Below, in pieces: positions 1 to 12,490 of a stretch of DNA of 64,000 nucleotides. Location: assembly GCF_000524195.1 (NCBI RefSeq), contig NW_020170381.1, positions 1,514,547 to 1,578,546 on the forward strand, written 5' to 3'. This DNA is from Echinococcus granulosus. Its lineage: Eukaryota; Platyhelminthes; Cestoda; Cyclophyllidea; Taeniidae. Positions within the stretch are counted from its first letter, which is position 1. The number at the start of each line of letters is the position of its first letter. The position numbers and the translations under genes are program-made. The notes under the pieces are model-generated. The model had not been told where the DNA came from, made no database searches, and was given only the letters and a program-made list of their open reading frames with translations.

Positions 1-725
1 GTTATTTAACATATAATCCCATAAACTGAATCCTTTTAATGGATTTATTGAAATAAATGTGTTGTACTAAATGTTTGTTAAGCGAGTGGAGCACCATGTT
101 GGTCTCGTATTATTTGATAATATTTACTTTATTAAAGAAGGCGAACCTCGAACAATAGAATGGAAGTCCTCTATCTTCGATACGAAGACCACCTGGGAAG
201 AAGACCGAATAGCTCAGCAACGCCTTCGAATTTTTATTTTGTCCTTCTTTACCTATGCGGTGGCGCCCTAACGACTCATTTTAAATGAATAGACTGGGTC
301 CGCTATAGTCTACAATCGTTTAAGTAAATGCCAGATAAACCAAAGGGCTTAGTTCTACCCCTGCATGGCTCGTAATTTGTTGCCCTATTTTTCAGAAAGC
401 AAAAATTTCTCACATTTTTCTGCTGCCAAGCTCTATTTTATTTTAACAACTGTTTTAACGTGTTTTTTAAACTGTGGGATTCTGGATGTATTTCTCACTC
501 CAAATTACAAAATGCAATGTTGTAAGACTTACATAAGAAAAACTCATTCAAATCAGTGTAGTGTGCAATTATTTCTCTCACGATATCTTTACGAGGTGAT
601 CTGTTTTGGAATAAACGTCTAAGAAAATTGTATTCTCTGGGCAAAACGGTGAATGATTGGTAGGATATCCAAGAACCCTACAGAGTCCATCCAGATAAAA
701 TTGTATGCTTGTGCGGAGGGATTCT
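1..725. other. AT-rich flank without a recognisable gene
   Basis: I see no conserved coding stretch here. A 66-codon open frame at 71-271 (plus) and an 85-codon frame at 365-622 (plus) lack splice signals and recognisable motifs. The stretch lies downstream of the HAD gene's last exon on the minus strand, so part of it is probably that gene's 3' UTR. Confidence 0.4.
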
Positions 726-2279
726 TCAACCTACCCGTAGCCGCTCAGGAAAAGAGAGATTGCAAGCGTGGCTCTTCGGGTCCGCCAGCCATGCAACGAA
801 GAGGCCAGCGCGCAAAGCGTCAGTAGCGAAAGCCTCACTTTTGGCAAAGGCAATGACATTGCGCCCGGGCACCGCGGGCTCCACGAACCGCTCGCACGCC
901 ACCAGCACTGGGCTACGGCTCAGTGGTGTAAGATCGCCTTTCAACTAGTCAGATCAGGAATGAGAAAAGAAAAACCTGTTTTTTTTTCAATTCAGACCCT
1001 TATGTGGTGCATATACACGACCCTTCGAAGCTTATGTGAGGCAATTTTTTTTAATTTTGCCTCATTGAGGTTATTCGTCAGTTTATCACCATATGTACGC
1101 TAATGATTTCGGTCCTCACGGTGCTTTCCCTTGAGTGCTGATCGTGTCGGTTATCGTGGGAACTCGGTGTAATTACAATTTAATATTATTCAAGAAAGTG
1201 GGAAATTCATTCGCTTGACAGTTTGGTAGCTTGCAAAGGTCCAAACTGACGTCTTCTCTACGTCACATTAAAATTAACTCATTGCATCTGATTACTTTGT
1301 AAAATGGGAATAATTGACCTAAAGCATGTGCATTTTAAGAAAAGGCAAGAAAGCAACTTGTAAGGAATACAACAGTTTTCGTCGAAACGTCGAAAATGCA
1401 AACGATGTGCTTTTATGCACATTTTTATCGTCACATACACTACGTCTCCTAACAGACAACACACTGCCTGTCAAGTTTTTTTGGCTAATATCTCTATTAC
1501 TGAAGTAAATTCACGTTCCTGATCATCGCTTTTTAATACCGTCCAGTGCTGGTTACTATTCAGTTCCACGAGCTGTCAAACTAGTTTGTTTCCTTAAAAG
1601 CTATTGCGATTGAGTCATTTGTAAATCAGTTTTGCTACTGGATAAAATCGACTGCACAAAATTATTTTGTGTCGCAAATTGACCTAGTCAGTGACGAAAT
1701 CGTCAATATTTCAGGCGTGTGGCTTGCAAACATTCTAATGACAAAATCGCCTAGTTATTTTCCATGTAGCTGAATAAAAGTGGACTGCACAAATAAATAT
1801 ACGATATTTCTCAACTTTGTTTTTTGCACCATAATTTTGTACCAAACTTGCCTCGGGATCGTCTCTAAAGATCTTCGCTTCAAAATACTCCATTAAATTG
1901 CTATATTTTGTAACGTGCACAAGAGCGTCAGCTGAAGTATAGTGCGAAACCACCGCCATCGGAATGTTATTCTCTCGAAGAGTTGATAAGAGATCTAACA
2001 CACCAGTTTGGACATCCGATGTGTGCCAGGATTCCGCCCTTAGTGTTTTATGATACACGCTATCAAATGTGACCCTATCAAAAGGTGCTGAGATCCCCTG
2101 GACGAGAAACTCGCATGTTTTATCCATTTGACTGGGACTGAAATAAGTTGAGAGAGTGCGAGGAATATGGCGATCGAATCTTTTAAGGATCACCGAATCC
2201 TCACATGGATCAGGAATTGGGCAATCAACAAGAATTCCTTCTCTTTCAAAGATAGCATGAGTCATCCAGGGTTTTATCC
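726..2279 (-). CDS. HAD-superfamily hydrolase-like protein, HDHD3-like (5' partial)
   Basis: Two exons are supported: 1852..2279 and 726..944. The upstream exon reads through a cap region and then GVLDLLSTLRENNIPMAVVS, the HAD motif II strand with its serine. It ends at FRDDPE. The second exon follows a pyrimidine-rich acceptor and keeps phase 0. It aligns with the HAD tail, in which an 'ALERLGVPPEEVLHVGDS..ND..GARAAGM..VWL' pattern is expected; here it reads NVIAFAKSEAFATDALRAGL followed by FVAWL. The usual motif IV Gly-Asp is therefore replaced by Ala-Lys. The donor is either GC (GAG|GCAAGT) or a GT nine bases further on; both keep the frame. Exon 1852..2279 starts after an AG in phase 2, so an upstream exon with the nucleophile Asp (motif I) should exist, but I could not find it. 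The family assignment rests on spacing and hydrophobic pattern, and HDHD3 is the closest relative I recall. Confidence 0.58.
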
Positions 2280-5200
2280 CTAAAATGCAGAACGAAAGAT
2301 ATCCTAAAGATACTTGAAGTCCGATTTACCAATCCAATTGGAAGAAGCAATGGTAGCCAGCAATAACAAAATGATCGTACCAACATTTGGCAGCCATATA
2401 CTGGTTCGTGATTTACAATTCAGGTGAATGATGCCACATTCAAATTTAGAGCAGAACGAAGTCCCAATCCAAAAAAGAAGCTCGAACACGGAACTTAAGC
2501 TAAACAAATCTGGTGACTTCATGCAATTACAGATATCTGTACGTTGCTAACGCTGTAGAGCATTGGGTAAAGCGAATATGCTTTGATACAACAGAAAAAC
2601 TGGTGATACGCAAAGGGAAAGTTTTCTTGGAGAAGGCGATAATACCACTCAATACAAGGTCGAGTACTTGCACTAAGGTACTGAGACCTTCAGCTAACAA
2701 ATGTGATCCTTACTATTCACTTGCATTTAAGCTTTAGCCTGTGAAAACCTTTTGAGCATTTAGGCTAGGTTTCCTAATTGATCCATGAGGCTTACACTTC
2801 AGCCTAAACTGTCTTGTACACTGTCGAAAATGGCATAAGAATTGCTATTTAACAAGCAGTGAACAAATTCTAAACAGTACCAATCATGAACTCAAGAAAC
2901 AGGAATCGTAACCATTGGATGTTCCAAGTGGTTCATTAAAACAATTATGATAATAGTTACCTGATGTATTTTTCTCCACGCGCTAACTTTGTGCCTCCGT
3001 ACGCTAGTTTAAATGGCTAGATATTGTGATGTGAATAAAGGTACCTTCTGATGACCAAAACAAAGCCCTAATACTATGACAATGACTGCCACATTACTAA
3101 ACACAGTTAATTTGCGGTTTTCGAACCACAGCGACATTTACCACTGTAGGGTATTGGTTTGAGAGGCTAAGATGAAAGATCATCGCATGGAGGCAAAAGG
3201 GCCAGTTTGCTTAGGTGTACATCCAGGTACATATCACTTCTTCAAATCTTCGTCTTCTTCGCTTCTATGTCTAGTCTCCTCCTTCATCTGTGACAAGTCT
3301 TGTAAAATCCAATTAACCGCGGGGCAGGATCGAATGCATTGTAACAAACTAGCCTCACGAGAAGAGTGCTAATCATTAGTTACTATTTTGGCACATGGAT
3401 ATTTCAAAAAAGCCTTTTGGCAAGATGTTTGGTTAGTACTAGTCCCGTGACGGAATAGACGTCAGCCGCCACGAGGAAGGAGTGTACACCGAATATGCGT
3501 AACTCTAATCACTGTACCCCATTCATAATTTTACCAATAAAGCATGTCTCCGCATAATCAGGCTACTAGTTCCAAGGGATTGGAGGTCAAAATTGAAAAA
3601 ATAAACACCGAATCCAATCCACGTACGTGCTGAATATTGGGCGTTGGGCTCGTGTGAGAGAAGATACTAAAAACTGTATAATATTTTGCGGCAAGTATTA
3701 ACTTTGAGTTACTTCCTTTCTATAGTATATATTTGCCTAAAAGCATCAAGGGGAAAAGAGTCCATATGGTCGGAGACACAGTTAACATCGCATTTCCATC
3801 GACTTCCACCTAAACCTTGTCTTACTCCATTTGTTGCCATTTTCGGACAACTTATTTAACAAAAGGTGCCACTCAATATACGTTCATAACTCTTCTGTAG
3901 TGGGCCTTCGCTCACTTAGCCATATGCAACAGATAGATAGATGGCTAAATATAGGAATACATTATGCTCGTGCAGAATGCATGTATCCGACACTAGTAGG
4001 GCTTGACCCAGAGGCCAGACCACCCGCGGCAAGCGCAATGGCAGAGCATTCGATTGGCCGGTTACCAATATGGGGGATTGAACAATCAGCCAACGTTCCA
4101 CAATGCATCTCTATTCCTACGAAGTACATGTAGCGGACCATTGGTACAACTTTAAAATATATACAAAGAATCGTTGATACTACAGGTGAAGTTTGAATTT
4201 TACTTCCGACTCTCATCATATCCTGCAACTGACTCAGTCTTATTTTACTAGGTTATGTATGAACCAAAATGTCATTTTCAGTGTCATAACGCCGTAAAAA
4301 AGAAGATTATAAGCGTTAAATAGATTACACTGTTGTATGTTGGAAATAATCTATGATGTTTTCATCAACCATATCTTTCAAGCATCAAAAATATATCCTA
4401 CCATATATTCCAGGTAATTTTTTTCTCGATTGGTAGTATCAAAGGCTGATTTTGTTTTAAGATATGATTTCACTTATGGAATCCGCATTTGATCTAAATC
4501 CAATTTTATAGCAGGTAAAGTTTGTCTCGTTCACTAAAACTAGTGTTCCGCACAATACAATGAATATTGCACATAACGCCCTGCAGAGCGTTTACACAAG
4601 TTTTTTTGGAAGCTGATAGGGGCCCCTCCGCTACCTGACCCATCTAAGTTGTTAATAATATAGTTACACGAAATTCGGTTGATAGTGGAAGATGAAGGTA
4701 AAAGCGACCAGGCAAATAGATGAGTGGGATCACAGTAGCCCCAACGAACTACATCCATTCACGGTTTTCCCCAACGACTACTCATCACCTGAGCACCTGC
4801 AATCGAAAGTCCATCCAATTTATCTGGAAACAAGAAGACCGTCCATCCTCGCTACCACCGCCTCCCACCAAGTGCAGAGTTGTGGCTGCAGTTGCGCAAA
4901 CTTCTACTACTCTCAGCAGCCCATACTTGTCATCAAATCACTCCCGCCGGATGGCGGCTACGCTCGCATCATAGCAGCGACGACCAATTCATCTACCACT
5001 ATTGCCGCGAAATCGAATATCGACAAAGTGAGGGATACGATCATTCCGGAAACCCATCACAGCCAGACTAGATTTCCAGATTAATGAATGTGACGATTTA
5101 ATGGAAACGACCATGCTCTCCAAAAGACGCTTTATTGAATGGAAACTGCTTCCAGATGCAACTGAAAAAAATATAGGTCTGAATCACGCACAGAAGCAAA

Positions 5201-5393
5201 CTCTCGACTCTCTTAACCCACCACACGGCTTAATCGGAGTTTACTGACCTAGTTAATATTTGAAGAATGATCAACTACTCCATTACCTAGAAACTACAAC
5301 CCAATCACTAAACTGTAAGGCACTCCTGAGCCAAATATAGTCATGGGAATTGCTTCGACTCCACCCTATTACATTATAACTTGAATTTGTAAG
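2280..5393. other. Spacer with a degenerate repeat copy; otherwise nothing recognised
   Basis: This stretch lies between the HAD gene and GINS2. It should contain the missing 5' exon of the HAD gene. It also holds one copy of a dispersed repeat at 3992-4088 (listed separately). An open frame of 130 codons at 4692-5084 (plus) is rich in Ser, Thr and Pro, with no motif that I recognise and no convincing start context, so I do not call it a gene. Confidence 0.4.
3992..4088 (+). repeat. Dispersed degenerate repeat, copy A
   Basis: This roughly 97-base stretch resembles 36134-36215 and 51033-51123. Shared blocks include 'aggccag.cc.ccc', 'caatggc.gagc', 'ggcc.gttacc.atat' and 'ga.caatca'. It is far more GC-rich than its surroundings. 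No terminal repeats, target duplications or open reading frame were found. It may be an old SINE-like or other short non-autonomous element. Confidence 0.45.
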
Positions 5394-5399
5394 TTTATT
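5394..5399 (-). terminator. Polyadenylation signal candidate of GINS2
   Basis: On the minus strand this reads AATAAA, about 75 bases beyond the GINS2 stop codon, a normal distance for a 3' UTR. It is the first canonical hexamer downstream of that gene. Confidence 0.5.
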
Positions 5400-5472
5400 A
5401 GAGGCACAAAAGAAGCACTAATGCTTTACGAAAAAAAACGATTGATTTACAATACACCAGCTAAAATATTGC

Positions 5473-6384
5473 TTATGTATCAGGTATTGACATACTGCTC
5501 TGCGAGAGATCTGAAACGCCCGCAATTCGTTGCCTTGCAGCACGTAGGACAGCTAGCTGATCAAGGCAGTTAGTAAGGAGATTGCGGGCCGTGGCCAGCT
5601 CCAGAGGCGTCAGCTGTGAAACTCGAGCTGTGGAAGCACTGCTGAGGACAAAACTATTTGCTGACGCAACAAATTTACCTACGCGAGCATCCCACAAGTC
5701 CTTCACTAACGTCCGAATTTGCTCATGACTGAAAAAATACGAAATAGTCTCTTTCAACTAACTTCAAATATCAGCTGTTCATTCCATCAAGGGACTACAT
5801 GCCTTTTAAAAAGTGGTACAATCCGATTAAGGACATGCAATGATTCGAAGGCATACTTACTTAGGTATATCTTCCACTGCATGCTGAAGTAGCAAAGTAG
5901 CCAGTTCCGCATAGTGTGGATGAGGAGGTGTAGTACAACCCGTATTCAACTCCTCGGCCTCCTTAAACTCCGACAATCGCGCAACTGACAACCAATTAGG
6001 AGGAACTACGCGACACTTCTGTTGTTGGCGCAAATAAAGAGCAGTCCAAAAAGGAACATCGGCAGGTATGTTCGGATAAAAAGGCCCAATCTTGAAGGAA
6101 ACGAAGGGTTAAAAACATTTGCTCCGAAGCAAACTGGCATACAAAAGATTCTGACACCTGCTTACGGTCAAACACTAAGTAAAAGCATATTTAGATTGAA
6201 AAACAATCCACAACGTTGCACCTAATGCAGTAGTAATACCGCTCTCAATAATGGCATTATCAATGCAGTGCCTCGCACAACTACTGACTCGAACTTCCAT
6301 AAGATCAACAGATTCCATACGAAACCTCGGTACGATTGTAACAAGTTCACTCTCGGCCACAAATTCCAACTCATTGGGATCCAT
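5473..6384 (-). CDS. GINS2: GINS complex subunit 2 (PSF2)
   Basis: GINS2 is part of the four-subunit GINS complex, which joins CDC45 and MCM2-7 in the replicative helicase in the nucleus. Exons on the minus strand are 6289..6384, 5861..6090 and 5473..5728, giving 193 residues against about 185 in human. The start MDPNELEFVAESELVTIVPR matches the family's N-terminal signature. Exon 2 gives IGPFYPNIPADVPFW, then LRQQQKCRVVPPNWL. Exon 3 gives EQIRTLVKDLWDARVGK. All boundaries are phase-consistent. The first donor is GTCAGT, which is weak but gives the family-like junction MEVR|IGPF; the second is GTAAGT. PRMT5 starts about 1.5 kb away in the opposite direction. The identification is secure, and the exact first junction slightly less so. 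Confidence 0.93.
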
Positions 6385-7878
6385 TCATTCGAAGACACCG
6401 CTCACGACGAATTGAGAGAATAGTGAGCTAGTCAAACAATGAACTACACATAATACTGCTAGAAATGAAGGAAGTAAAATAGCACTTTGGGCAACATCTT
6501 ATATAATTACACCTTATCCATATTTTCTGGGCAGTTCTTCAGCGTACACACGCATGCATTCTTGTCCAAAAAAGGGTAATTTTACTTATCTGCTTGTTTC
6601 TTAAAGCATTCAACAAGAGTCGGAGTTACTGTAGTGCAAACCTTAAGCCCTATTGAGTTTTATTCAGTTGAATAAATTGTTTAGCACATACTTACCCTAA
6701 ACCACGTAATTCAGGTGCCGTCTCTCGTGCCTATTTCGCATGGTGGTGTGGATTTGTAAGTTTTCTTTTTTGGCATGCAATACTACCATAGTTTCTTCGG
6801 CTTCGCCTTTTGTTACGCAGGCACCCAAGTGCTTACGTTCTATACAATCTCTCGGCGTCATGTCCTACGGGTCATCCTTATGACCTTCCAGCCCATCTGT
6901 ACCTAAATGATTGCGTCCGGTAACCACTGCAGGCCACGCAAGACTTAGCTGTGTACTATAAAAAAACTTTTATTTCTAGAAAAATACAAGTTTACATTGT
7001 TCCAGATACATGTTTAATCTGGCAGAACCCGTCTTTGGTGCGCAATCTTACCCAGTGGGGAGGGCATTTCATTTAGACCAGAATCAGATTTCACCGTCAT
7101 TAACTCCCCTTTATAATTGAAAAATATTTTAAGATTGTGAGGTAGATTTGGTGATACCGGGCTTAAAGTTCCTTAGGCTTTCGAATTTTTACGTTTCGGT
7201 AGTGTATTGTTTTCCTCGCATAATCATTGAAGTGGGCATTCTGATCACCGATGAACCAACCTGTAAATAAGCTGGTACACTTTATGCTTGTACTTTTCCG
7301 CGACTAATTTTAGAATCCTCGTCTCTATGTGATTGGTTTCCTCGTGTAAATGTGTGCATCCAGTTAGAATTCGTATTGCCAGGGCGTCTTCTATTCCCAC
7401 TTTTCCATTTTTTATCTGAGCTTCCAAGTTCACTTATTCTGATTAATATGGTATTTGTGGTATTCGAGGTAATGGTCGTAAAACTAAACTATTTTTTTCT
7501 CGATCATATGCATTGCGTTTTCGCAGTATGCTTCAATCAATTTGTGTTCCTTCTGGTAATTACCCTGGATTCCAACACCAAGGTATTTTTGTTAGCGTGT
7601 GTTGGGTTGTGCTCATAAATCCACTGGCTTTGACTCGTAATCCACTTTTATTAGCTTGACGGCACTGGTTCGGCGTGTAATTTATCGTAGTTTACTCGGT
7701 TTAATATTTTGATCAGTTCGCCTCTCTTACATTTTACGCGACCCCTGCATTTTCATTATTACGCATTTGCAGTAAATGCTGTTATTTAATAGAAAGTGTT
7801 TTGGTGTTACTTTGAGGGTTCCATACTTCTTTCACTTAATTAATAAATGTTTGTTCCAGTACTTTGGCTTCAAGTGCA
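6385..7878. other. Divergent spacer between GINS2 and PRMT5
   Basis: This 1.5-kb stretch separates two genes that point away from each other, so it must hold both promoters. I saw no clear TATA box or other motif. A 62-codon frame at 7245-7433 (minus) is rich in charged residues and vaguely recalls the C-terminal part of reverse transcriptases, but it is too short and unsupported to call. Confidence 0.4.
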
Positions 7879-10800
7879 ATGATGGATAGCAATCTTGTGG
7901 GTCTTCGTATTAAGGCACTCGATGACGCTCGAAAACAATTTCAGACTGCTCGAAATGAAGGGTGAAGTTTTTTTCTTCATAATGTACCTTTCTCATAGAT
8001 TTGCTTTCATCGGTATAGACTTATTTCCGGCGCTATATTCGTGTCCTCAGTCCCTTCATGATGTCGACGAAATGCTCCCGCTTGTCGGCTCAGATTGTGT
8101 TGATCCGAAAAAGGGTACGCTGCAATTTGTACAAAAGTGTTTAGGTGACTCGATCGGGGGAGGTATTGTTGGATTCACATCTAAATGGATAGACTGTGAC
8201 TCAAAAGATACACTAGTTTCTCGCATATCTGAGTACTGTTTGAGGAAAGAACTTTCCTGGGCTGTGCATTTGGCGCTTCCAGCCATCGAAGTGCCCCTCC
8301 AACATGTAAACAACATAAAACTAGCACAAGTACTAACTGCATTTATTAAATCTGAAATAGCCTCTATCAAGGTTGGTATTTTCATCTCACTAGGCACTAT
8401 TTTAGATTTGGATTTCCCTTCCGATGTATATTGAAGGCGATGGTACGTTATACCGCGGTAGTATGTTTTCATCGTTTCAATTTGTTTTCCTTTCGTCCAT
8501 TTTATCGTAATATGATATCTACGACCTGGTTCCAGACTCCTGTTGATTTTTTTCTTAATATAATTAACATTCGACAACTTCGGTTGCGCTTGGTGGCTGG
8601 TTGGTTGACAAATAGACATCCACGTGCGCTCATTTTGACAGAAGGACAGGAAGCGTCGTCGCCATGGCACTGGTGGAGTCAGTTAGTGGGGCTGGCGGGT
8701 CCTGCGGCGTGTGAGTCACTTGGTCTTCTCCTCGAGGTGCCTGCCGACCTACCCAAGGAGGACGTTGTCAACCGCTGGCTCAGCGAGCCCGTCACCTGCC
8801 TCGCCCTCTCTACCCAGCTTTTTCTTACCAATTCCAAAGGCTTTCCGATTCTTTCTCACGCCCACCAACACGTTCTGCGGAAATTCTTGAAGGTTTTCCT
8901 AACTTCTTCCCTTTTTTGTCAGACTGTTTAAAGTCTCTGTTTTATATTAATGGTTTTTTGTGTGTGCTACGATACCTCTCTTTTTAGATCAACGCTCAAG
9001 TGTTGATTACAGGACCAAGTCACCATGAGCGCGGTTTGTCCATATATCGTCAGTATATAAACTGGATTTGGAAGTGTACTGTTGAAGGAAAGTCGCTTTA
9101 CGAAAAGTACTCACTAGGGTTTGAAGATCAGCTTCAGGTATTGCCACATTCTACACTTATCCCGTTATGAAACTTTTGTGCGCTTCTTGAATTTTTCATT
9201 CACTGTCTTTGCAATCTATGCGGACTATGTTTGGACTGATCTTTGCTCCAGGAGCCCCTTCAACCACTGCAGGACAACCTCTCCTCTGCAACTTATGGTG
9301 TGTTTGAAATGGATCCATACAAATACAAGGCCTATGAAGAAGTAAATTTAGCTGGTTAGATCCTTTTAGTCAAAAGCTCTACGCCTGTTCCCTTACCCTT
9401 CACACCTCTTCCTCAGGCTATCTACTTGGCTTTATTACATCGTTGTTCCTCCGGAAAGATGATTGAGTCTTATCAATCTCCTTTTACGGAGGTGGGTTTC
9501 AACGGCGATCCCGGTGTAAAACAGGTTAGTTCCCCTTTTCTTCACTGTGAATATAAGGAAATTAGAATGTGGATGCTTCGTTTAAGTTGTTTTTACTCCC
9601 CTACTTGGTAGTATATTCTGTGCATTCCATCGTTGTTGTTTCATTGGAAATCTCTACAATTATGGCTAAAATGCGGTGTTTAAAAGTATACATAGTATAT
9701 TCATCTGTCAGAGCCGCGATGGTCGATTCCTACTTTAGTATTGTAAAACATCTTTTTGCAACTTTGAGGAATGGAATGTGACTCATGTGGTTGTTCTCGG
9801 AACAATCGCCTGTTGCCACTCATTCTTGACTAGCAACAGTCTTGCTCAACCCTAAAGGTTTTGGTGTTTGCGATTCGATTTTTAAAAATTATTATTTGTA
9901 AATAACTTTATGAAGTCGCTAGTCGTTTTGCTATTTCATTAAGTAACCTTTGTTTTTCTACTCTAGATTATATGCGTACTGGGTGCTGGTCAGGGTCCTT
10001 TTGTGGATGCCAGTCTTCAAGCAAGCCGCCGTTCTTGTTGTCCAGTACGAATCTACATCATTGAAAAAAACTCAAACGCTCTGCTGACACTGAGGGTTAG
10101 TTTTTTGGTAGGAAAACCTTAGCGCTCAGTTGTCCCGGTGAAGAGTATTGCTCGGCACAAATTATGGTTTACTTTTGCTTCAGGGTTTCTGATTCCTGGT
10201 CCTCAATTCCCTATTTCTATCAGATGCACATACTTTAAAGGCTTAAAGACTATTTGCATCCCCTGTGTTGGAAGTAGTTTGCATGAAAATTTCAAAAGCA
10301 TCTCTTTTAGCCATGTTCCAGCTTTTCATTATTGTCCCTCCACTTCGTGTGCAAACTATCACCTTATCTATCATTGTACTTCACTCTGTAATTAATGGCA
10401 ATCCGATCCTTATGGCATTGTGCATGCTCAGTTTGATGATGCATTCAATCGATGCACTGAGGACGCGAAACTCCCTGATCCCCTGCAATGCGGTCTTCAT
10501 CTTAGTGGCACAGAGTCCTATTAATGCAGCCCATGACATCTCCCATCTTTGCCGCACGCTTATAGTGAAGCCACTTTTTAGGTCTTAAAACATTGCCAGA
10601 GATCCCCCAGGTGCTACACTGATAAGATAGCTTTAATTTGACTTTCAGCACCGCATGCAGACAGATTGGTCGGGCGAGGATGTTCACCTTGTGCCTGGTG
10701 ATATGCGCTGTTTGTCCGCCCCACCTCCGGAGAAGGTGGACATATTTGTTAGCGAGTTGTTGGGCTCCTTCGGAGACAACGAACTCAGCCCTGAATGCCT

Positions 10801-11949
10801 CGATGGCGCTCAACACTTACTCAAAGGTGAGTTGCTCAGATGTTGTGCTTAGTAGATGCACTGACCACCACTACAAGGCTATTCAATTGGAAATTTTAAC
10901 CCTTTTCAGATGATGGTATTAGTATACCGGCCTCGTACACGTCCTACGTAGCGCCTCTTCAATCCTTGCGAATATATATTGAGACTTCGCGATGCATGGA
11001 CAACGTAAGACTCGTTCTTTCACTGCCCGGATAAGCGTTTTCTGAACTCATTCCCATCTTTAACCCTTTTAGCCTAAGTGCCAGGAGCGTATACAGAAGC
11101 ACTCAGAAACGCCTTATGTTATTCGACTTTCGAATTGTCAGATACTGGCAGCGCCGGAAGAAGCTTTTACTTTCAAGCACCCTCGGAAAGGTAGCCCTTA
11201 TCCCCGGTTTAGATTTTTCCTTGAAGCACTTTAGCATTAATATTATCCGACCATCGTTGCCTTGTTAATGTGAATGCAATATTCAGCATTGCATTTTAAA
11301 CATGAAACCAAAAACTGACCGCTTGTGAATTTATTCAAAAGAATAATTACTCATGACACAATATAGGTTGAACATCAAGGCTTATAACTCATCAAATCTC
11401 TGCGATTTTTGAGAATACTTTATTCCACAGATATCGACACCACTCCTAATACCCGTTACTGTTGCCTAACGTTCGTGCCAAGAGAAGATGGGGTAATACA
11501 CGGATTTGCAGGATACTTCGAAGCTGTGCTTTATGACAAGATCATGTTAAGTAAGTAATGAAAGTTCCTTGTCTTCTTGCCTCCAAAATTAGCCCCTAGG
11601 AGTCTCCCGGGGGTAGGTATTCACAGCTTTTTTCGCGTGTTAGTAAATCAACACATCTGTATGCCAGCTTTGACTGCAAATTTAATAAAATATAAGGCTA
11701 TTCGACAAGTGTGAGCTTCCTCTTCTGCTAGGTATTCATCCACAGCGTCACAGCCCCAACATGTTCTCGTGGTTTCCGATGGTCTTCCCTCTGGTCTCCG
11801 CAGTACCCGTCAAGGCAGGTCAAAAGGTAGCATTCCATCTCTGGCGTTGCATTTCTCCACGGCACGTATGGTACGAATGGGCCACAACCGAGCCGACGGT
11901 TTCCAAAATCCACAACTCGGCCGGCTCCGCTTACAAAATTGGACTGTGA
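7879..11949 (+). CDS. PRMT5: Protein arginine N-methyltransferase 5
   Basis: PRMT5 makes symmetric dimethylarginine on histones and Sm proteins, usually with MEP50. Exons are 7879..7961, 7999..8371, 8536..8892, 8988..9137, 9252..9341, 9417..9524, 9967..10095, 10649..10826, 10910..11004, 11073..11190, 11431..11550 and 11732..11949, giving 672 residues (human 637). All phases agree. The N-terminal part is the TIM barrel. Then come the conserved Phe in YGVFEMDP (F339, the residue linked to symmetric methylation), the SAM motif VLGAGQGP (393-398 region), the double-E loop [18 protein letters not shown] (E466, E475) and the C-terminal beta barrel with [10 protein letters not shown] and HVWYEWA. 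The family's motif I is GxGRGP; here the Arg is Gln396. An AATAAA follows the stop at 11978. Exon 3 is the least conserved; the rest is secure. Confidence 0.94.
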
Positions 11950-11977
11950 GATCATGTATTTTCCTAGTATCCTTTCT

Positions 11978-11983
11978 AATAAA
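11978..11983 (+). terminator. Polyadenylation signal candidate of PRMT5
   Basis: AATAAA lies 29 bases beyond the PRMT5 stop codon and is the first such hexamer on the plus strand after the gene. Confidence 0.6.
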
Positions 11984-12300
11984 GTTACCTCTACTATACT
12001 CCCTAATGCAAAATCTCTAGCAAGTTAAACTGCGTATGTCCTAAGTTTCAAGTCCTTTATTGCTTAAGTCTGTTTTCCATGCATTGGTTTGGTTGCCGCT
12101 ATGTGAAAACTTCATGGCACTAAAACCAGAAATCTGCAGATGTTTTTATGTCTCAATTATGAATTTTACACTAACCATCTGTCTTGTTTGGCGCATGTAG
12201 GGTACTATTCCGTCAGTTTCACCTTCAATAGTTAAGCACGAGACTTTGGCTCTTCCAAAATCCTTTTGCCCGAAGTATGAGGATGGAAGTTTAAACATGG

Positions 12301-12333
<33 letters not shown>

Positions 12334-12490
12334 CTAAAGCATTGAGGCGCAGCAAATAAACATCTAGGCTTACGTTGAATGTGAAAATTTATACAGGGTA
12401 GCACAGGTGTGATCGGCATATGTAGATCGTGTACAGAATGTAAGGTACTATGCACAGGCGGTGCGGAGTCATGTCCATACGGCTTCGGCA
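11984..12490. other. Convergent 3' spacer between PRMT5 and SIN3
   Basis: PRMT5 (plus) and SIN3 (minus) end facing each other about 540 bases apart. The gap contains an AT dinucleotide run at 12303-12332 and, on the minus strand, AATAAA at about 12057-12062 that could serve SIN3 with a long 3' UTR. No coding sequence was recognised. Confidence 0.5.
12303..12332. repeat. (AT)n microsatellite
   Basis: About 15 uninterrupted AT units. Open frames crossing it, which read IYIYIYIY, are artefacts. Confidence 0.9.

Noticed and set aside
709..1103. Plus-strand open frames over the HAD exon
   Set aside because: They are antisense to the conserved minus-strand exon at 726-944 and have no family-like motif.
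4692..5084. 130-codon plus-strand open frame
   Set aside because: It is low-complexity Ser/Thr/Pro-rich, has no recognisable motif or splice context, and overlaps another long frame.
8056..8670. 204-codon minus-strand open frame
   Set aside because: It is the shadow of PRMT5 exons 2 and 3, which match the family on the other strand.
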